From NCBI GenBank assembly GCA_028697875.1, contig JAQVEQ010000016.1, positions 1 through 23,809 of the forward strand: a stretch of DNA of 23,809 nt. Reading direction: 5' to 3'. The notes below the pieces were generated by a model, which saw only the letters and a list, made by a program, of their open reading frames with translations, had not been told where the DNA came from and made no database searches. Origin of the DNA: Novosphingobium sp. (lineage in GTDB: Bacteria > Pseudomonadota > Alphaproteobacteria > Sphingomonadales > Sphingomonadaceae). Every line of letters begins with the position of its first letter. Position 1 is the first letter of the stretch. Both the position numbers and the translations under genes were made by a program. Shown piece after piece: positions 14,496 to 22,101 of this stretch.

Positions 14496-15245
14496 TCAGA
14501 TCGTCTTGGTCTGGCCGCCGTCCACCATCAGCGTCTGGCCGGTGACATAGGCGGCCGCATCGCTGGCGAGGAAGACGACGGCAGCGCCGATGTCCTTCTC
14601 GCAATCGCCGATCCGCCGCAGCGAAACCTTTTCCAGCTGCGCGGCATAGGCTTCGGGATCGTATTCGGCCCAGGCCTGCACCCCTTCCGAATTGGCGAAG
14701 GGGCAGACCACGTTGACGCGGATGCCGTCCGGGCCCCACTCGTTGGTCGCGACCTTGGAGACCGCGCGGATCGCTTCCTTGGCGGCGGCATAGGAGGCTT
14801 GCGTAGGCTGCCCGGAAAAGCCCACGCCGCTGCCGAAATTGATGATCGAGCCCTTGCTTTTCACCAGGTGGGGGTGGGCCGCCTGCATCAGTATCCAGGT
14901 CGGCCAGAATCCGGTGTCGAACGCGACGTTCGCGTCTTCGCGGGTCTGGTCCATGAACATGAGCTGGCGCGAAGCCTGCGCGGCATTCACCAGCGTATCG
15001 AGCTTGCCGAAGCGTGCCACCGCCGTGTCGACGATCGTATGCAGTTCGTCATGCCGGGTGAGGTCTATCGGCATGAAGACGACTTCGCCGTAGGCGCGCA
15101 GTTCCTCTTCCGTCTTGCGGCCCAGTTCCTCCTCGCGGTCGACGATCAGCACTTTCGCCCCCGCTTTCACGAAAGCCGTGGCGACGCCCTTGGCCACCCC
15201 GCGCGCGCCGCCCGTGACGATGGCCGCCTTGCCGTCCAGTATCAT
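14496..15245 (-). CDS. Divergent short-chain dehydrogenase/reductase, 249 aa
   Basis: SDR with a degenerate cofactor motif: TGGARGVAKG at 11-20, where the last Gly of GxxxGxG is Ala. NNAG is replaced by NAAQ (87-90), and the tetrad Asn position appears to be G112. S139 and Y152-x3-K156 (YAAAK) are intact and MVDGGQ ends the fold. D36 after strand 2 suggests NAD(H). ATGs at 15260, 15248 and 15245 are in frame; GGGAG sits 7 nt before 15245, so this start is chosen. Last gene of the 18595-14496 run, followed by a strong terminator. The altered motifs suggest altered cofactor packing or chemistry, such as a non-redox SDR; activity is uncertain. Confidence 0.9.
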   Translation of the reverse strand: MILDGKAAIVTGGARGVAKGVATAFVKAGAKVLIVDREEELGRKTEEELRAYGEVVFMPIDLTRHDELHTIVDTAVARFGKLDTLVNAAQASRQLMFMDQTREDANVAFDTGFWPTWILMQAAHPHLVKSKGSIINFGSGVGFSGQPTQASYAAAKEAIRAVSKVATNEWGPDGIRVNVVCPFANSEGVQAWAEYDPEAYAAQLEKVSLRRIGDCEKDIGAAVVFLASDAAAYVTGQTLMVDGGQTKTI

Positions 15246-15266
15246 CATGTCCTCTCCCATGTCCTG

Positions 15267-16064
15267 TCAGTCGAACCAGGCCCCGCCGTTGACGGTGACC
15301 GTGCTGCCGGTGGCGAAGCTGCCGTCCGATCCGGCGAGGAATGCCACCGCGCCCGCCACTTCGTCGGGGCTGGCGAGCCGCCGCATCAGGCTGTCGTCGG
15401 CGACCGCCTGTTTCACCTCTTCGGGCAGGCCGGCATAGATCGGGGTTTCGACCGCCCCGGGATTGACCGCGTTGACGCGGATCCCGCGCCCGGCGAATTC
15501 GCGCGCCATGGCGCGGGTCATGCCGATCACCCCGGCCTTGGCGACACAATAGGGGACCGGCCCGTTGCCTTTCACCGCCGCAGTCGAACCGATATTGACG
15601 ATCGAACCGCCGATGCCTTCTTCCGCCATCAGCCGCACGGCCGCGCGGGTGCAGCGGAAGGCGCCGTTCAGCGTCACGTCGAGCACACGCAGCCAGCCGG
15701 TATCCTCGCAATGGATCGTCTGGTCGGCGAACACGTCCTTGCCGGCGGCCTGCTCGGCCTGTGCGACATAGTACTTGTCCATCCCGTCGCCCGGTGCGGT
15801 GCCGATACCGGCATTGTTGACCAGCACATCGATCCCGCCGAACGCCGCCTTGATTTCGGCGAATGCCTTGTCGACCGAGGCGCTGTCGGTCACGTCGCAG
15901 GCAAGCCCGATGTGCGGCGCGGGCAGCACGCGGGCTGCCCCTTCGCCATTGAGGTCGAGCACCGCCACTCGCGCACCTTCGGCCGCCAGCCGCTTTGCAA
16001 TGGCTTCGCCGATGCCCTGGGCGCCGCCGGTGACGGCCGCGCGCAATCCTGTGAGCCGTTCCAT
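15267..16064 (-). CDS. Short-chain dehydrogenase/reductase with enlarged substrate loop, 265 aa
   Basis: Classical SDR: TGGAQGIG at 12-19, D37 after strand 2 (NAD type), NNAG at 83-86, S160, Y172-x3-K176 (YCVAK), VNGG near the C-terminus. Between NNAG and the next helix lies an insert of about 20 residues (roughly 90-120, containing DKYYVAQAEQ and HCEDTGW), and the tetrad Asn position reads Thr (T131 in DVTLNG). The ATG at 16064 is preceded by GAGGGT; the longer open frame up to 16127 overlaps the previous gene and is not used. Middle of three consecutive SDRs, 10 bp after the stop of the first. The insert may cap the active site for a bulky substrate (inference). Confidence 0.91.
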   Translation of the reverse strand: MERLTGLRAAVTGGAQGIGEAIAKRLAAEGARVAVLDLNGEGAARVLPAPHIGLACDVTDSASVDKAFAEIKAAFGGIDVLVNNAGIGTAPGDGMDKYYVAQAEQAAGKDVFADQTIHCEDTGWLRVLDVTLNGAFRCTRAAVRLMAEEGIGGSIVNIGSTAAVKGNGPVPYCVAKAGVIGMTRAMAREFAGRGIRVNAVNPGAVETPIYAGLPEEVKQAVADDSLMRRLASPDEVAGAVAFLAGSDGSFATGSTVTVNGGAWFD

Positions 16065-16074
16065 AGCGCTACCC

Positions 16075-16866
16075 TCAGTCTTCGACTTCGGGGCGCCAGG
16101 GCACGCCGTTGATGTGGCCGCCGCCATCCACGAACAGCGTGTTGCCGGTATAGTAACCGGCCCCGTCGCTGGCGAGGAACACGGCGATCGGGCCGATGTC
16201 CTTCTCCGCGTCGCCGAAGCGCCCGGCGGGGATGTTCTGCAGCAGCGCCTTGGTCATTTCCGGGTTGGCGTCGAAATAGTCGCGCGCCTGGGGGCTGAGC
16301 GCGGAAGGGCAGATGGTGTTGCAGGTGATGCCCAGGCCGCCCCATTCGGCCGCGGCCGTGCGGGTCAGGGCGCGGACCGCTTCCTTGCTGGCGTTATAGG
16401 CCGCAGTGAAGAGATGCGCGTTGACGCCGTTCAGCGAGCCGAGGTTGATGACCCGGCCGAAGCCTTGCTGCTTCATCGCCGGGAAGGCCGCGCGCATCGC
16501 CCAGAACACGGAGAAGTAATTGAGGGCGAAGGAGTCCGCCATGTCTTCGTCGGTATGGTTTTCGAGCTTCTTGGGGAAGCTGCCCCCGGCATTGTTGACG
16601 AGGATTTCCAGCTTGCCGAAGCGGCCGGTTACGGCCGCGATCATCGCGTCGACCTGTTCGCGCTGGGTCACGTCGGTCTGGACGAAGAAGCTTTCGACCC
16701 CGTGCGTCTGGCGCAAGTAGGCGCATTCTTCTTCGCCCTGTTCGACTTTGCGCTGGGCGATCACGATATGCGCGCCTGCTTCGGCCAATGCCCGTGCGAT
16801 GCCCTGGCCCACGCCCTGGCCGCCGCCGGTTACGAGCGCCACGCGCCCTTCAAGGATCCTGCTCAT
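16075..16866 (-). CDS. Short-chain dehydrogenase/reductase, 263 aa
   Basis: Classical SDR: TGGGQGVG at 13-20, NNAG at 91-94, N116, S144 (LGSLNG), Y157-x3-K161 (YNASK), VDGGG near the end. Q37-R38-K40 after strand 2 replace the usual Asp and favour NADP(H). It is the paralogue of the SDR at 13630-14430, sharing the GNTLFVDGGGHINGVPW terminus, but it retains the canonical tetrad that the other has lost. Start ATG at 16866 has GAGG/AAGAGA just upstream; upstream in-frame codons run antiphase through the flavoenzyme gene and are not coding. First of three tandem SDRs, 20 bp after the Old Yellow Enzyme. Confidence 0.92.
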   Translation of the reverse strand: MSRILEGRVALVTGGGQGVGQGIARALAEAGAHIVIAQRKVEQGEEECAYLRQTHGVESFFVQTDVTQREQVDAMIAAVTGRFGKLEILVNNAGGSFPKKLENHTDEDMADSFALNYFSVFWAMRAAFPAMKQQGFGRVINLGSLNGVNAHLFTAAYNASKEAVRALTRTAAAEWGGLGITCNTICPSALSPQARDYFDANPEMTKALLQNIPAGRFGDAEKDIGPIAVFLASDGAGYYTGNTLFVDGGGHINGVPWRPEVED

Positions 16867-16886
16867 TTCTCTTGCCTCTTTTTCTG

Positions 16887-17960
16887 TCAGCTCAGTGTCG
16901 GATAATCGGTGTAGCCGCGGGCGTCGTCGCCCTCGCCGGTATAGAAGTTGGCCTTGGCCGCGCGGGCCAGCTCCGCCCCGGTGCGGAAACGTTCGACCAG
17001 GTCGGGGTTGGCAATGAACAGGTAGCCGAACGACACGGCATCGGCCTTGCCCTCGGCCAGCACGGCCCTGGCCGTTTCGAGGTTGAGTCCGTTGTTCTCG
17101 ATCACCGGGCCGGACCAGTTGGCCTTGACCATGTCGAGCGCGTCGAACCCCTGGTTCGGGATGTGGATCAGGTGGCAATAGGCCAGGCCCATGCCGTCCA
17201 CCGCCTTCAGCAGGGTGGAATAGGTTTCCTGCGGGTCGGCGTCGTCCATCCCGTTGAGCTTGATGCCGGGGCAGATGCGGAAGCCCACCCGGCCCGGCCC
17301 GATCGCCCTGGCCATGGCTTCCAGCGTTTCGACCACGAAGCGGACGCGGTTTTCGGCCGGGCCGCCGTATTGGTCGGTACGCTGGTTGGAATTGGAGGAC
17401 AGGAACTGCATCGGCAGGTAGCCGCTGGCGCAATGCAACTCCACCGCGTCGATCCCCGCCCGGCGCGCGTTTTCCGCCGCGCGGACATATTCCGCGATGA
17501 CCGAAGGGATCTCGTCCGTTTCCAGCGCGCGCGGGGGCGCGGTCGGCACCGGCACGCCGTCCGGCCCGGGGATCGGGTCGGGGCAGGGGATGGCGGACGG
17601 GGCGACCGTTCCGGCATCCGGATCCTTGTTGGCCTGAACCGCCGCGCGGCCGACATGCATGATCTGCATCGCCAGCTTGCCACCTTCGCCGTGGACGGCA
17701 TCGGCAACGGCGCGCCAGCCTGCGACCTGTTCCTCGCTATGGATGCCGGGCGTGCGCCAGTAGCCCTTGCCGGCGGGGGAGGGCTGGGTGCCTTCGGTCA
17801 CGATCAGCCCGGCGCCGGCGCGCTGGCGGTAGTATTCGACCATCAGTTCCGTCGGCACGTCGCCCGGCCCGGCCCGGTCGCGCGTCATCGGCGCCATGAC
17901 GATCCGGTTGGCAAGTTCCAGGTCGCCCAGCCGGACGGGGGAGAAGATATCCGCGCCCAT
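16887..17960 (-). CDS. Old Yellow Enzyme-type FMN oxidoreductase, 357 aa
   Basis: NAD(P)H:flavin oxidoreductase of the single-domain OYE class: FMN-bound (beta/alpha)8 barrel that reduces activated C=C bonds such as enones. Seen: the NRIVMAPMTR block near the N-terminus (19-28) with T26, Q99 and H102-x-GR105 for FMN binding, the active-site segment ELHCASGYL with H176 and Y181, and FLSSNSNQRTDQYGG. The second substrate-binding residue, usually His or Asn (HxAH/N), is Ser (S179). Length fits NemA/PETN reductases, not the roughly 640-residue BaiCD/BaiH type. The ATG is 2 nt after the NTF2-like stop, so translation is coupled. In context it likely reduces the alkene produced by an NTF2-type dehydratase or SDR. 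Confidence 0.94.
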   Translation of the reverse strand: MGADIFSPVRLGDLELANRIVMAPMTRDRAGPGDVPTELMVEYYRQRAGAGLIVTEGTQPSPAGKGYWRTPGIHSEEQVAGWRAVADAVHGEGGKLAMQIMHVGRAAVQANKDPDAGTVAPSAIPCPDPIPGPDGVPVPTAPPRALETDEIPSVIAEYVRAAENARRAGIDAVELHCASGYLPMQFLSSNSNQRTDQYGGPAENRVRFVVETLEAMARAIGPGRVGFRICPGIKLNGMDDADPQETYSTLLKAVDGMGLAYCHLIHIPNQGFDALDMVKANWSGPVIENNGLNLETARAVLAEGKADAVSFGYLFIANPDLVERFRTGAELARAAKANFYTGEGDDARGYTDYPTLS

Positions 17961-17962
17961 GG

Positions 17963-18595
17963 TCAAGTCCGCACGCGCGGCTTGGGTAGCGGGTGGCCCC
18001 GCCGCATCGTTTCGATGAACTTTTCCAGCGGCGCGGGATCGGCCACGGGTGCATCGTTCGGCTCGCCGACCCGGGCCCAGTATTCCTTGTAGCTCGGGAA
18101 CAGGTCGTGGAAGCTGCCGTGATAGGGCTGCTCGCCCGGCCAGCGCATCTTGCGATCGCCGATCGGCGGCTTGTTGAGGTCGGTCGCATACCAGTAGAGC
18201 GGAAGGCGGCGGCGGAAATACCAGCGGCCGTCGATCCGTTCGTACTTGTCGAAGTACATCATCTGCATGATGACCCATTCGGGGCCGGTTTCATGCTCGT
18301 TCTTGGAATAGACCACGCCCTGCGCATGGTCGGGATCGTCGAAGTCGATGATGTGCCCGCCGATGTGGTGCGAAGTGCCGTCGAACTGCATCGAGTGCGT
18401 TTCCTCGAACCAGTCGCGCAAGTCCTTGCGGCCGGACTTGCCGCCGCCGACGCGCACGTCCTCGGGGAACAGGTTCACCCAGGCGTCCGAATCGCGCATG
18501 TCGAGCGCCAGCGAATATTTCGCCGCGAGCTGGCGGATCGCGTCGAGCGATTCCAGCCGGTCGATCCGGCGTAAAAGGTCTTCGTTTGCGCTCAT
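17963..18595 (-). CDS. NTF2-like (SnoaL-type) protein, 210 aa
   Basis: Fourth and largest NTF2/SnoaL-fold protein. BaiE-equivalent positions are Y27 and D32 (LAAKYSLALDMRD) and H76/H77 (TSHHIGGH). The second Asp position falls in VVYSKNE and is not acidic in the same place. The core ends with ERIDGRWYFRRR. About 50 extra residues follow (WYATDLNKPP onward, with a Trp/Tyr-rich SYKEYWARVG stretch), so it is longer than the family norm. An in-frame ATG at 18607 exists, but GGAGAGG sits just before 18595. First gene of the five-gene minus-strand run and the gene facing the AraC regulator, which suggests it is a control point of that run. Function unknown. Confidence 0.87.
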   Translation of the reverse strand: MSANEDLLRRIDRLESLDAIRQLAAKYSLALDMRDSDAWVNLFPEDVRVGGGKSGRKDLRDWFEETHSMQFDGTSHHIGGHIIDFDDPDHAQGVVYSKNEHETGPEWVIMQMMYFDKYERIDGRWYFRRRLPLYWYATDLNKPPIGDRKMRWPGEQPYHGSFHDLFPSYKEYWARVGEPNDAPVADPAPLEKFIETMRRGHPLPKPRVRT

Positions 18596-18729
18596 CGTCC
18601 TCTCCATTCGGTGCGGGCATAACCAGAGGTGCGCCTGCCGTGGCGGCGCATCGTGTGCGCAACATTTCCCTTGGCCGGCGATTGCTTTGAATGGCAGAAT
18701 GGCTCAAAGAACATGGCAATCAGGATCAC
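18596..18729. promoter_or_regulatory. Divergent promoter region, NTF2/OYE operon and AraC regulator
   Basis: 134 bp between the divergent genes. It contains the dyad CTTTGA-N13-TCAAAG (18685-18690 and 18704-18709), whose 6-bp arms are perfect and 19 bp apart centre to centre. It also includes the tandem ATGGCAGAATGGC inside the spacer. It could be the binding site of the adjacent AraC-type regulator. It would lie within the coding region if translation began at 18691, which is one reason to prefer the 18730 start. Confidence 0.35.
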
Positions 18730-19809
18730 ATGCCAAAGCACCTTTCCATCCCCGCTCCGCGCGTCGCGTCCATTCCGGTCGCGCGAGAGCTGTTGCGCTA
18801 CGTGGTCGAAGCGGGCGACGACGCCGAAGCGCTGGTGCGGCGGGCCGGGCTTTCGCATCCCGCGCGTGCGATCCTCGATCCCAGGTGGACCGGGCAGCTG
18901 TCGCGCATCGAATTTTCCGCGCTCTATGCCGAAGCGGCCTGGGCGCTCGATGCCCATGCCGCGCGGCAGGAAGGGCGCGAACCGCTGGCCAAGCCGGAAT
19001 TCGACCTGCTGTGCCAATGCGTCGTGACCTGCCGCACGCTGCGCGACGTGATCGCCCGCGCCACCGCGTTCGAGAAGATGCTGGTCCCGCGCATGGGCGT
19101 GCTGGAACTGGTCGAGGAAGAGGGCGTCGCGGAATTCCGCATGGGCACGTTCCGGACAAAGCGGAACGTCAGCGCCTATGTCTCGGACCTCACTGGGCTG
19201 TCGACCCATTACCGGCTGTTCAGCTGGCTGATCGGGGAAGACATCCGCATCCTGTCGGTCGGTTTCCGCTATCCCCGGCTGGTCAGCCGCGAATGCGCCT
19301 CCCGTCTGATGCTGCACCCGGTCATTCATGGCGCACCGGAAAATGCCTTGCGCTTTTCCGCCCATTACCTCGACCTTCCGGTCGTCCGCACTCCGGCCGA
19401 GATGGAGCGGCTGCTGCAGCGTTTCCCTTTCGACCTCGAAGAGATTCTCTCCAAGGAAGCGCCCCTGTCGGAACGGGTCCGGGTGGTGTTCCATTCGGCG
19501 CTGGCGCGGGGGCAGCCGCTGCCGACCGGGGCCGCCATCGCCCGCCAGTTCCACGTCAGCCCGGCGACGCTCAAGCGGCGGCTGGCGGGCGAGGGGCTGA
19601 CACTGCTCGACCTCAAGAACGCTTGCCGTGGCGACCTTGCCCGGGCGTTGCTGGACGACCATGGCCTGTCGATCGGCGATATCGCCCAATGGGTCGGGTT
19701 CAGCGATTCGACCACGTTCAGCCGGGCCTTCCGCCAATGGACCGGCCAGTCGCCGGGCGCGTGGCGCGGGCGGGACCTTGCGGTGGAAGGCGAGCCTCTT
19801 ACCCACTGA
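18730..19809 (+). CDS. AraC-family transcriptional regulator (Arabinose_bd-type N-domain), 359 aa
   Basis: Activator of the long AraC subfamily (OruR/ArgR-like). The N-terminal two-thirds match the arabinose-binding-like domain, including the RTLRDVI block and the ALRFSAHYLDLPVVRT block near residues 205-225. The C-terminal HTH_18 domain occupies about 260-345, with first helix-turn-helix IARQFHVSPATLKRRLA and second ISIGDIAQWVGFSDSTTFSRAF-like region, ending GQSPGAWR. An upstream ATG at 18691 would add 13 residues but has no ribosome site; the one at 18730 has AGGA at a 5-nt gap. It diverges from the NTF2-OYE-SDR operon, its probable target. The inducer is unknown. Confidence 0.92.
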   Translation: MPKHLSIPAPRVASIPVARELLRYVVEAGDDAEALVRRAGLSHPARAILDPRWTGQLSRIEFSALYAEAAWALDAHAARQEGREPLAKPEFDLLCQCVVTCRTLRDVIARATAFEKMLVPRMGVLELVEEEGVAEFRMGTFRTKRNVSAYVSDLTGLSTHYRLFSWLIGEDIRILSVGFRYPRLVSRECASRLMLHPVIHGAPENALRFSAHYLDLPVVRTPAEMERLLQRFPFDLEEILSKEAPLSERVRVVFHSALARGQPLPTGAAIARQFHVSPATLKRRLAGEGLTLLDLKNACRGDLARALLDDHGLSIGDIAQWVGFSDSTTFSRAFRQWTGQSPGAWRGRDLAVEGEPLTH

Positions 19810-19824
19810 TTCCCAAGCAGCGGA

Positions 19825-19855
19825 CGCTCCGGCCTTTCGGATGCGGAGCGATTTT
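19825..19855 (+). terminator. Probable rho-independent terminator after the AraC gene
   Basis: Stem CGCTCCG (19825-19831) pairs with CGGAGCG (19844-19850) over a 12-nt loop and is followed by ATTTTC. It starts 16 bases past the AraC stop. The stem is only 7 bp and the T run is 4, so termination may be partial. The remaining gap up to 19975 shows no clear promoter for the next operon. Confidence 0.55.
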
Positions 19856-19975
19856 CGGCCGCGATCACGCAAGTGAGGGTTGCACGGGCGGGCAAAGCGC
19901 GTGACAAACGCCTTCAATCGACCGGCACGGGATTCGCGGGGCCGGAAACGGAACATGGGGAAGAGGAATTACGGC

Positions 19976-21232
19976 ATGAGTGCCAGCCAGACGCAGACGC
20001 GCGAAGTATCCGCGGTAGATGGTCTGCCCGAAACGTCGGAACTGATCCGCAAGATCGTCGGAGAAGGCACGGTGCCGGGCATCGCGCTCGCCTGGCAGGT
20101 GGACGGCGGCCCGATCCACTACGACGCCTGCGGCGAACTGGCCTTCGCATCCGGCAAGCCGGTGGACGAGCGTTCGATCTTCCGCATCTTTTCGCAGACC
20201 AAGCCGATCACCGGCATCGCGGGCATGATGCTGATCGAAGACGGCAAGATCGGGCTGGACCAGCCGCTGGGCGAGATCCTGCCGGACTTCGCCGACATGC
20301 AGGTCGTGATCGACGGGGACGAAAGCAAGACGCGCCCGGCGGCAGGCCCGATCACGATCCGCCACTTGCTGACCCATACCGCCGGGTTCGGCGGGGTCGG
20401 CATGACCTTTGCCGAAACCTATGCCCGCCACGGCATCAATCCCGGCACGCGCGACCGTGTGCCCGGCCCGGGGCAGGAGCCCACGCCGACCTTGCTGGCC
20501 GAAATGGCCGGGCGGCTGGCGAAGCTGCCGCTGGCGGTCGATCCGGGGACGCGCTTCGACTACAGCGTGGCGCTGGATGTGCTCGGCTTCGTGGTCGAAA
20601 CCGTTTCGGGCAAGCCGTTCGAAACCTTCCTGAAGGAACGGCTGTTCGACCCGCTGGGCATGGCCGACACGACTTTCACGATCACCGATGCGCAAGTCCC
20701 CCGCTTCACCGCCCTGCCCGAGAAGAAGGGCACGATGTGGACCATGGCCGACGATCCGCAATATTCGATGTATGCCCGGCCCTACTACCCGGCGGGCGGT
20801 GGCGGCCTGGTGTCCACCGCGCACGATTATGCGCGCTTCGCCGCCATGCTGCTGAACGAAGGCGAACTGGACGGCGTGCGGGTGCTCAAGCCGGAAACGG
20901 TGCGGCTGGCCCGTTCCAACCTCCTTCCCGCAGCGGTCACCCATGTCGACCTGCCGCTGGGCAAGACCCTGCCGGGCGCCGGTTTCGGCGCGGGCATGTC
21001 GGTGCAGGTCGAACCCGGCTTCGTCGATCCCGAAGGCATGTTCCAGTGGCCGGGCGAAGTGCCGGCGGGCGTGTTCGGCTGGCCGGGCGCGGCCGGCACG
21101 GCCTGCTGGATGGACCCGCAGCGCAAGTTCTTCGTCCTGATGCTGTGTCAGTTCTGGCCGTCCTGGCTCAATGCGATGATGCGGCCCGACGTGATTGCCG
21201 CCGCCTATCGCGACCTTGCCCGCATGGGCTGA
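19976..21232 (+). CDS. Class C beta-lactamase-fold serine hydrolase (EstB-like esterase), 418 aa
   Basis: Serine hydrolase of the beta-lactamase/penicillin-binding fold, family VIII esterase type. Catalytic S73-x2-K76 (FSQTKP), Y196-S-V198 as the second motif (Tyr base) and a WPGAAGT segment near the C-terminus in place of KTG. The HTAGFGG block at 134-140 is typical of this family. There is no signal peptide, unlike a true periplasmic beta-lactamase, so a cytoplasmic esterase or lactone hydrolase is more likely. ATGs at 19880 and 19955 are in frame; the 19976 ATG has AGAGGA 8 nt upstream and is preferred. First gene of the 19976-23747 run, 32 bp before an SDR. Confidence 0.92.
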   Translation: MSASQTQTREVSAVDGLPETSELIRKIVGEGTVPGIALAWQVDGGPIHYDACGELAFASGKPVDERSIFRIFSQTKPITGIAGMMLIEDGKIGLDQPLGEILPDFADMQVVIDGDESKTRPAAGPITIRHLLTHTAGFGGVGMTFAETYARHGINPGTRDRVPGPGQEPTPTLLAEMAGRLAKLPLAVDPGTRFDYSVALDVLGFVVETVSGKPFETFLKERLFDPLGMADTTFTITDAQVPRFTALPEKKGTMWTMADDPQYSMYARPYYPAGGGGLVSTAHDYARFAAMLLNEGELDGVRVLKPETVRLARSNLLPAAVTHVDLPLGKTLPGAGFGAGMSVQVEPGFVDPEGMFQWPGEVPAGVFGWPGAAGTACWMDPQRKFFVLMLCQFWPSWLNAMMRPDVIAAAYRDLARMG

Positions 21233-21264
21233 CTTCCATTCCCGACCGAAGGAAATAGACCGAT

Positions 21265-22071
21265 ATGACGCTGGACCCGCTTGCGCAGGCGACGGACGTG
21301 GATTTCGAACCCCGGCTGGGCTCGCCCGGCAACGGCGTGGTGATTACCGGCGGCGCGTCGGGCATCGGCCTTGCAACGGCCCATGCGCTGGCCGCCGTGG
21401 GCCGTCCCGTCGCCTTGTGGGACATCAATGCCGAAGGCGTGGCCGCCGCCGCCGATGCCATTGCCCGGCGGTTCGGCGTCAAGGCGATCGGCCAGGTGGT
21501 CGACTTGCGCAATCCGCAGGCGATTGTCCCGGCGGCCATGGCCGCGCGCGAGGCGATCGGCACGGTCGGCGGGATCGTCCATGCCGCGGGCACGGCGGAA
21601 ACGACCGGGATCGACGGCGTGACGCCTGAAAACTGGGATTCGGGCATCAGCCTGCATGTCCGGCCCATCGTGCTGATGACGCAGGCCTTTCGCGAAGACC
21701 TGCGCGCAACGCCGGGTGCGGCCATCGTCGCCCTGTCGTCGATCAACGCCACGCTCGGCAACGGGCTGATCCCGATCTACAGCGCGGCCAAGGGGGCGGT
21801 GATCTCGCTGGTCCATTCCATGGCCGACGAACTGGCGCGCGACGGGATCCGCATCAACGCCGTCAGCCCGGGGCAGATCGACACCCCGATCATGGCGCCG
21901 ACCAAGGCCGCGATTCCGGGCGTCTTTGAACGGCGTATCATGCTTGGCCGCATGGGCAACCCGGAGGAACTGGGCCGGGTGATCCGCTTCCTGCTGTCGG
22001 ACGAGGCGAGCTACATCACGGCGGTCGAAGTGGTCGTCGACGGCGGGAACATCAATTCGCCACGTCAATAA
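21265..22071 (+). CDS. Short-chain dehydrogenase/reductase, 268 aa
   Basis: SDR with an N-terminal extension of about 22 residues before the first strand. TGGASGIG at 28-35, D53 after strand 2 (NAD type), HAAG at 106-109 instead of NNAG, S159, Y172-x3-K176 (YSAAK), VDGG near the C-terminus. The tetrad Asn position appears to be H131. The ATG has AAGGAAAT upstream; spacing is 7-8 nt. Second gene of a four-gene run, 30 bp before the aminotransferase. It may oxidise an alcohol formed by the preceding esterase, or feed the aminotransferase with a ketone; neither can be shown here. Confidence 0.91.
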   Translation: MTLDPLAQATDVDFEPRLGSPGNGVVITGGASGIGLATAHALAAVGRPVALWDINAEGVAAAADAIARRFGVKAIGQVVDLRNPQAIVPAAMAAREAIGTVGGIVHAAGTAETTGIDGVTPENWDSGISLHVRPIVLMTQAFREDLRATPGAAIVALSSINATLGNGLIPIYSAAKGAVISLVHSMADELARDGIRINAVSPGQIDTPIMAPTKAAIPGVFERRIMLGRMGNPEELGRVIRFLLSDEASYITAVEVVVDGGNINSPRQ

Positions 22072-22101
22072 GGACGGGCGGCATATCGGGGAGAAGGCGC
22101 A

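Noticed and set aside
16075..17433. A possible fusion of an N-terminal domain to the SDR at 16075
   Set aside because: The extra 189 codons are an alternate frame of the Old Yellow Enzyme gene; the SDR has its own start and ribosome site at 16866.
16887..18278. N-terminal extension of the Old Yellow Enzyme
   Set aside because: The additional codons are an alternate frame of the NTF2-like gene at 17963; the family's normal N-terminus begins at 17960.
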